DNA from: Hamadaea sp013361475
GTDB taxonomy: Bacteria > Actinomycetota > Actinomycetes > Mycobacteriales > Micromonosporaceae
DNA length: 64,000 bases
Assembly (NCBI RefSeq): GCF_040654195.1
Contig: NZ_JBFAHM010000008.1
Location: 385,487 to 449,486, forward strand
Direction: 5' to 3'
Below, in pieces: positions 60,645-64,000 of the stretch (position 1 is its first letter; every line of letters begins with the position of its first letter). The translations under genes were made by a program, and so were the position numbers. The notes beneath the pieces were generated by a model. That model worked only from the letters and a program-made list of their open reading frames with translations, was not told the DNA's origin and searched no databases.

Positions 60645-61840
60645 CCGAGCGGGTCGTACTGGCCTACTCCGGGGGCCTGGACACGTCCGTCGCCATTCCG
60701 TACCTGGCCGAGAAGATGGACGCCGAGGTCATCGCCGTCCTCGTCGACGTCGGCCAGGGCGGCGAGGACATGGAGGTCGTCCGTAAGCGGGCGCTGGCCT
60801 GCGGCGCGGTCGAGTCCGAGGTGGTCGATGCCCGCGAGGAGTTCGCCGCCGACTTCTGCCTGCCCGCGATCCGCGCCAACGCGCTCTACATGGACCGCTA
60901 CCCGCTGGTCAGCGCGCTGTCCCGGCCGCTGATCGTCAAGCACCTGGTCCAGGCCGCACGCAAGCACAGCGGCACCGTCGTGTCGCACGGCTGCACCGGG
61001 AAGGGCAACGACCAGGTCCGTTTCGAGGTCGGCATCGGCGCCCTCGCCCCGCACCTCAAGGTGGTCGCGCCGGCTCGCGACTTCGCGTGGACCCGGGACA
61101 AGGCCATCGCGTACGCCGAGAGCAAGAACCTGCCGATCGACCAGAGCAAGAAGTCGCCTTACTCGATCGACCAGAACATCTTCGGCCGGGCCGTCGAGAC
61201 GGGCTTCCTCGAGGACATCTGGAACGCGCCGATCGAGGACATCTACTCGTACACGTCGAACCCGGCCGAGCCGCGCGACGCCGACGAGGTCGTCGTCACC
61301 TTCGAGCAGGGCCGCCCGGTCGCGATCGACGGGGAGACCGTCACGCCGTTCCAAGCGATCGCCGAGCTGAACCGCCGGGCGGGCGCCCAGGGCGTCGGCC
61401 GGCTCGACATGGTCGAGGACCGGCTGGTCGGCATCAAGAGCCGCGAGGTCTACGAGGCGCCGGGCGCGATCGCGCTGATCACCGCGCACCAGGAGCTGGA
61501 GAACGTCACCGTCGAGCGGGACCTCGCCCGGTTCAAGAAGTCGGTCGACCAGCGCTGGGGCGAACTGGTCTACGACGGCCTGTGGTTCTCGCCGCTCAAG
61601 TCCTCGCTGGAGGCCTTCATCGACGAGTCGCAGAAGCACGTCACCGGCGAGATCCGCATGACGCTGCACGGCGGCCGGGCCGTGGTCACCGGGCGGCGCT
61701 CGGAGGCCTCGCTGTACGACTTCAGCCTCGCCACCTACGACGAGGGCGACCTGTTCGACCAGTCGCTGGCCAAGGGCTTCGTGGACCTGTGGGGCCTGCC
61801 GTCGCGGCTCGCCTCCGCCCGCGACACCCGCCTGTCCTGA
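60641..61840 (+). CDS. argG: Argininosuccinate synthase
   Basis: A 399-residue enzyme with the PP-loop VVLAYSGGLDTSVAIPYL, HGCTGKGNDQVRFEV, SKKSPYSIDQNIFGRAVETGFLED and the C-terminal DLWGLPSR. The ATG at 60641 follows GGGAG. A family A element starts 12 nt after the stop and separates argG from argH, which are normally adjacent. Confidence 0.96.
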   Translation: MTERVVLAYSGGLDTSVAIPYLAEKMDAEVIAVLVDVGQGGEDMEVVRKRALACGAVESEVVDAREEFAADFCLPAIRANALYMDRYPLVSALSRPLIVKHLVQAARKHSGTVVSHGCTGKGNDQVRFEVGIGALAPHLKVVAPARDFAWTRDKAIAYAESKNLPIDQSKKSPYSIDQNIFGRAVETGFLEDIWNAPIEDIYSYTSNPAEPRDADEVVVTFEQGRPVAIDGETVTPFQAIAELNRRAGAQGVGRLDMVEDRLVGIKSREVYEAPGAIALITAHQELENVTVERDLARFKKSVDQRWGELVYDGLWFSPLKSSLEAFIDESQKHVTGEIRMTLHGGRAVVTGRRSEASLYDFSLATYDEGDLFDQSLAKGFVDLWGLPSRLASARDTRLS

Positions 61841-61852
61841 CCCCCTCTGGTG

Positions 61853-61925
61853 TGATCATTGCGCCAGCCATGCTGTTTGCCGCGCAGAAATGCCCGATTC
61901 AGCAGCATGGTTGACGCAATGATCA
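61853..61925 (-). repeat. Family A 73-bp palindromic element, copy A5
   Basis: It has 24-nt arms with three mismatches. The 25-nt centre read on the minus strand contains TCGGGCATTTCTGCGC, so the core is inverted relative to A1, A3 and A4. It lies between argG and argH, 22 nt before the argH start. Confidence 0.93.
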
Positions 61926-61947
61926 TGGAAAGAAAGCGACCAAGAAA

Positions 61948-63342
61948 ATGAAACTCTGGGGTGGACGGTTCGAGGGCGGCCCGGCCGAGGCGCTGGCCCG
62001 GCTGAGCGTCAGCGTGCACTTCGACTGGCGGCTGGCCGCGTACGACATCGCGGGGTCGAAGGCGCACGCGAAGGTGCTCGCCGACGCCGGTCTCCTCACG
62101 CCGGACGAGCTGGGCCGGATGCTGGCCGCGCTCGACGAGCTGGCCGCCGACGTCGAGTCGGGCGCCTTCCAGGCGACGCCGGCCGACGAGGACGTCCACA
62201 CCGCGTTGGAGCGGGGACTGCTGGAGAAGCTCGGCCCGCTCGGCGGCAAGCTGCGCGCCGGCCGGTCCCGCAACGACCAGGTCGCCACCGATCTCCGCCT
62301 CTACCTGCGCGATCACGCCCGAGGGCTGGCGCTCGGGATCGCCGACCTGGCCGGTGCGCTCACCGAGCAGGCGGCGCAGCACGTCGCGACTCCGGCGCCG
62401 GGCATGACCCACGTGCAGCACGCTCAGCCGGTCACCTTCGGGCACTGGCTGCTCGCCCACGTGCAGCCGCTGCTGCGGGACCTCGACCGGCTGCGGGACT
62501 GGGACCGGCGTACGGCGGTCAGTCCGCTCGGCGCGGGTGCGCTGGCCGGATCGTCGCTCCCGCTCGACCCGGAGCGGGTCGCCAAGGAGCTCGGCTTCAC
62601 GAAGTCGGCAGCCAACTCGATGGACGCCGTCTCCGACCGGGACTTCGTCGCCGAGTTTCTGTTCGTGACGGCGCTGCTCGGCGTGCACCTGAGCCGGCTC
62701 GGCGAGGAGGTCGTCCTCTGGACCTCCCAGGAGTTCGGCTGGGTGGAGCTGGACGACGCGTTCGCCACCGGCTCGTCGATCATGCCGCAGAAGAAGAACG
62801 CCGACATCGCCGAACTCGCCCGCGGCAAGGCGGGCCGGCTGATCGGCGGGCTCGTCGCGGTGCTGACGATGCTCAAGGGCCTGCCGCTCACCTACGACCG
62901 GGACATGCAGGAGGACAAGGAGCCCGCGTTCGACGCCCTCGACACGCTGGAACTGGTCCTGCCCGCGCTCACCGGGATGATCGCCACGATGACCGTCAAG
63001 ACCGACGTCCTCCAGGCCGCCGCTCCCATCGGCTTCTCGCTCGCCACTGAGGTCGCAGACTATTTGGTACGCAAGGGAGTCGCCTTCCGGGACGCGCACG
63101 AGATCACCGGTCGCCTGGTGGCCCTCTGCGCCGCTCGGGGCGTCGAACTCCACGAGGTCGGCGACGACGACCTGGCGGAGATCTCGGCCGAACTCGACCC
63201 CGGCGTACGCGAGGTGCTATCGGTCGACTCGGCGCTGGCCGCCCGGAAAACTCCGGGGTCGACCGGGCCGCTGGCCGTCGCCGAGCAGCTGGCGCAGGTC
63301 GAACGAGAGTTGGCCGAGGCTCGGGCGTGGACCGGGGCCTGA
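61948..63342 (+). CDS. argH: Argininosuccinate lyase
   Basis: A 464-residue homotetrameric lyase of the fumarase superfamily. It has KLWGGRFEGGPAEALARLS, EDVHTALERGLLEKLG, AGRSRNDQVATDLRLYLRD, MTHVQHAQPVTFGHWL and the signature GSSIMPQKKNADIAELARGKAGRL. The Ser of GSSIMPQ is the catalytic residue. ATG at 61948, with only a weak ribosome site (GGAAAG); the upstream palindrome ends 22 nt before it. Confidence 0.96.
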   Translation: MKLWGGRFEGGPAEALARLSVSVHFDWRLAAYDIAGSKAHAKVLADAGLLTPDELGRMLAALDELAADVESGAFQATPADEDVHTALERGLLEKLGPLGGKLRAGRSRNDQVATDLRLYLRDHARGLALGIADLAGALTEQAAQHVATPAPGMTHVQHAQPVTFGHWLLAHVQPLLRDLDRLRDWDRRTAVSPLGAGALAGSSLPLDPERVAKELGFTKSAANSMDAVSDRDFVAEFLFVTALLGVHLSRLGEEVVLWTSQEFGWVELDDAFATGSSIMPQKKNADIAELARGKAGRLIGGLVAVLTMLKGLPLTYDRDMQEDKEPAFDALDTLELVLPALTGMIATMTVKTDVLQAAAPIGFSLATEVADYLVRKGVAFRDAHEITGRLVALCAARGVELHEVGDDDLAEISAELDPGVREVLSVDSALAARKTPGSTGPLAVAEQLAQVERELAEARAWTGA

Positions 63343-63935
63343 GCTTCCTGTCCGCCCCGGCGTCCGCCGTCCCGGAGACTGCCAAGCGGCTCCTGGGCTG
63401 GGAGGTCTCGGCGAACGGCGTGACGGTCCGGCTGACCGAGGTCGAGGCGTACGCCGGAACGGGGGAGGACGCGGCGTCGCACGCGCACCGCGGTCCCACC
63501 CCGCGGACGCAGGTGATGTTCGGCCCGGCCGGGCGCGCCTACGTCTACTTCGTCTTCGGTATGCACTGGTGCCTGAACGTCGTCTGCGGCCCCGAAGGTG
63601 AGGCCTCCGCCGTTCTCCTGCGGGCCGGCGAGGTGATCGGCGGCGTCGACGTGGCCCGCGAGCGCCGTGGGGACGCCCCAGCCCGGGAACTGGCCCGTGG
63701 CCCGGCGCGGCTGGTGAAGACGCTCGGCATCGGGCCGGACGCCAATGGAACCTCCATGGTGGACGGCTCGGGGCCGCTGCGGCTCGGTCCGCCGTCGCGG
63801 CCGGTGCCGCCGGACGCCGTCGAGGCCGGGCCGCGCGTCGGGGTGGCCGGAGCCCACGACATCCCCTGGCGTTTCTGGATCTCCGGCGACCCGACCGTGA
63901 GCGCATACCGGCGGCACTCACCCCGCAAGCGGTGA
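63327..63935 (+). CDS. mpg: 3-methyladenine DNA glycosylase (AAG/MPG family)
   Basis: A 202-residue base-excision glycosylase. It has LLGWEVSANGVTVRLTEVEAYAGTGEDAASHAHRGPTPRTQVMFGPAGRAYVYFVFGMHWCLNVVC, with the active-site Glu in EVEAY and the intercalating Tyr region, then AVLLRAGEVIGG and LARGPARLVKTLGI. The GTG at 63327 overlaps the end of argH by 16 nt. A family B palindrome follows the stop by 15 nt. Confidence 0.93.
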   Translation: MDRGLSFLSAPASAVPETAKRLLGWEVSANGVTVRLTEVEAYAGTGEDAASHAHRGPTPRTQVMFGPAGRAYVYFVFGMHWCLNVVCGPEGEASAVLLRAGEVIGGVDVARERRGDAPARELARGPARLVKTLGIGPDANGTSMVDGSGPLRLGPPSRPVPPDAVEAGPRVGVAGAHDIPWRFWISGDPTVSAYRRHSPRKR

Positions 63936-63950
63936 CCAGCCCTTCTTAGC

Positions 63951-64000
63951 GCCGGATCAGGGTTCCAGGTCGAATCTTGGGACAAGATTCGACCTGGAAC
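63951..64000. repeat. Family B palindromic element, copy B4 (cut by window end)
   Basis: Left arm 63951-63980 (GCCGGATCAGGG...CGAATCTTGG), one central G, then 19 nt of the right arm. In the variable 5-nt zone both arms agree (TTCCA pairing with TGGAA), unlike B1 and B2. It follows mpg. Confidence 0.88.

Overview
This 64 kb window is chromosomal DNA from a high-G+C filamentous actinomycete. The evidence is the gene set (bldD, the actinobacterial integration host factor mihF, arginine genes in the order CJBDFRGH, a primosomal PriA without helicase motifs), frequent GTG starts and very G+C-rich third codon positions. Frequent use of the hexamer GTACGC, very often as a Val-Arg codon pair, suggests Micromonosporaceae; that placement is an inference. 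Almost everything is conserved core metabolism and information processing. I see no prophage, insertion sequence, CRISPR array, rRNA or tRNA gene.

Layout. 1-5024: end of alaS, ruvX, mltG (with an unusual Asp-Pro-Arg-Tyr repeat tail), a secreted peptidoglycan-binding protein on the minus strand, and aroE. 5180-11629: an accessory block between aroE and aroC (UvrA-like ATPase, VOC protein, two MFS exporters, a methyltransferase, a small unknown protein). 11730-16085: aroC-aroK-aroB-aroQ-efp-nusB. 16141-16638: bldD, with a perfect BldD box over its own promoter. 16922-27581: pyrR-pyrB-pyrC-carA-carB-pyrD-bioA-pyrF, led by a PyrR-binding RNA hairpin overlapping the ribosome binding site; bioA is an intruder in this operon. 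27814-33777: mihF, gmk, rpoZ, coaBC, metK, priA. 33944-36853 (minus): def-fmt-rsmB. 36996-42702: small unknown protein, rpe, a receiver-GGDDF regulator and ribD-ribE-ribBA-ribH. 42779-46100: GerMN lipoprotein, MBL-fold hydrolase, hisE, hisG, PH-like membrane protein. 46463-48765: infC (AUC start, long structured leader), rpmI, rplT, tsnR, small membrane protein. 49004-53193: pheS, pheT, smpB. 53319-54707 (minus): secreted GH12-FnIII-CBM2 cellulase with a CebR-type operator. 54921-63342: argCJBDFR, argG, argH; then mpg.

How the genes work together. The aro genes make chorismate, the pyr operon makes UMP, the rib genes make FMN and FAD precursors and the arg genes make arginine from glutamate. 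Most steps are translationally coupled by ATGA, GTGA or TGATG overlaps. PyrR (RNA leader), ArgR (palindromic box before argC), BldD (autoregulation) and a CebR-like repressor (cellulase) are the regulators whose sites can be read here.

The least expected content is between the genes. Family A has five copies (8086, 13422, 45499, 52612, 61853). Each is exactly 73 bp, with 24-bp inverted arms starting and ending in TGATCA and a 25-nt centre holding an asymmetric conserved GGRCATTT. Every copy abuts the 3' end of a gene, and single copies supply the start codon of aroB and the stop codon of an MFS gene. Family B is a different 61-bp palindrome that sits between convergent genes or after terminal genes (5084, 33820, a half copy at 38108, and one cut by the window end at 63951). 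Short tandem duplications at or just after stop codons (pyrB, rpe, ribH and two others) are a third recurrent pattern. I do not recognise family A or B as named elements; they are the best candidates here for something undescribed.
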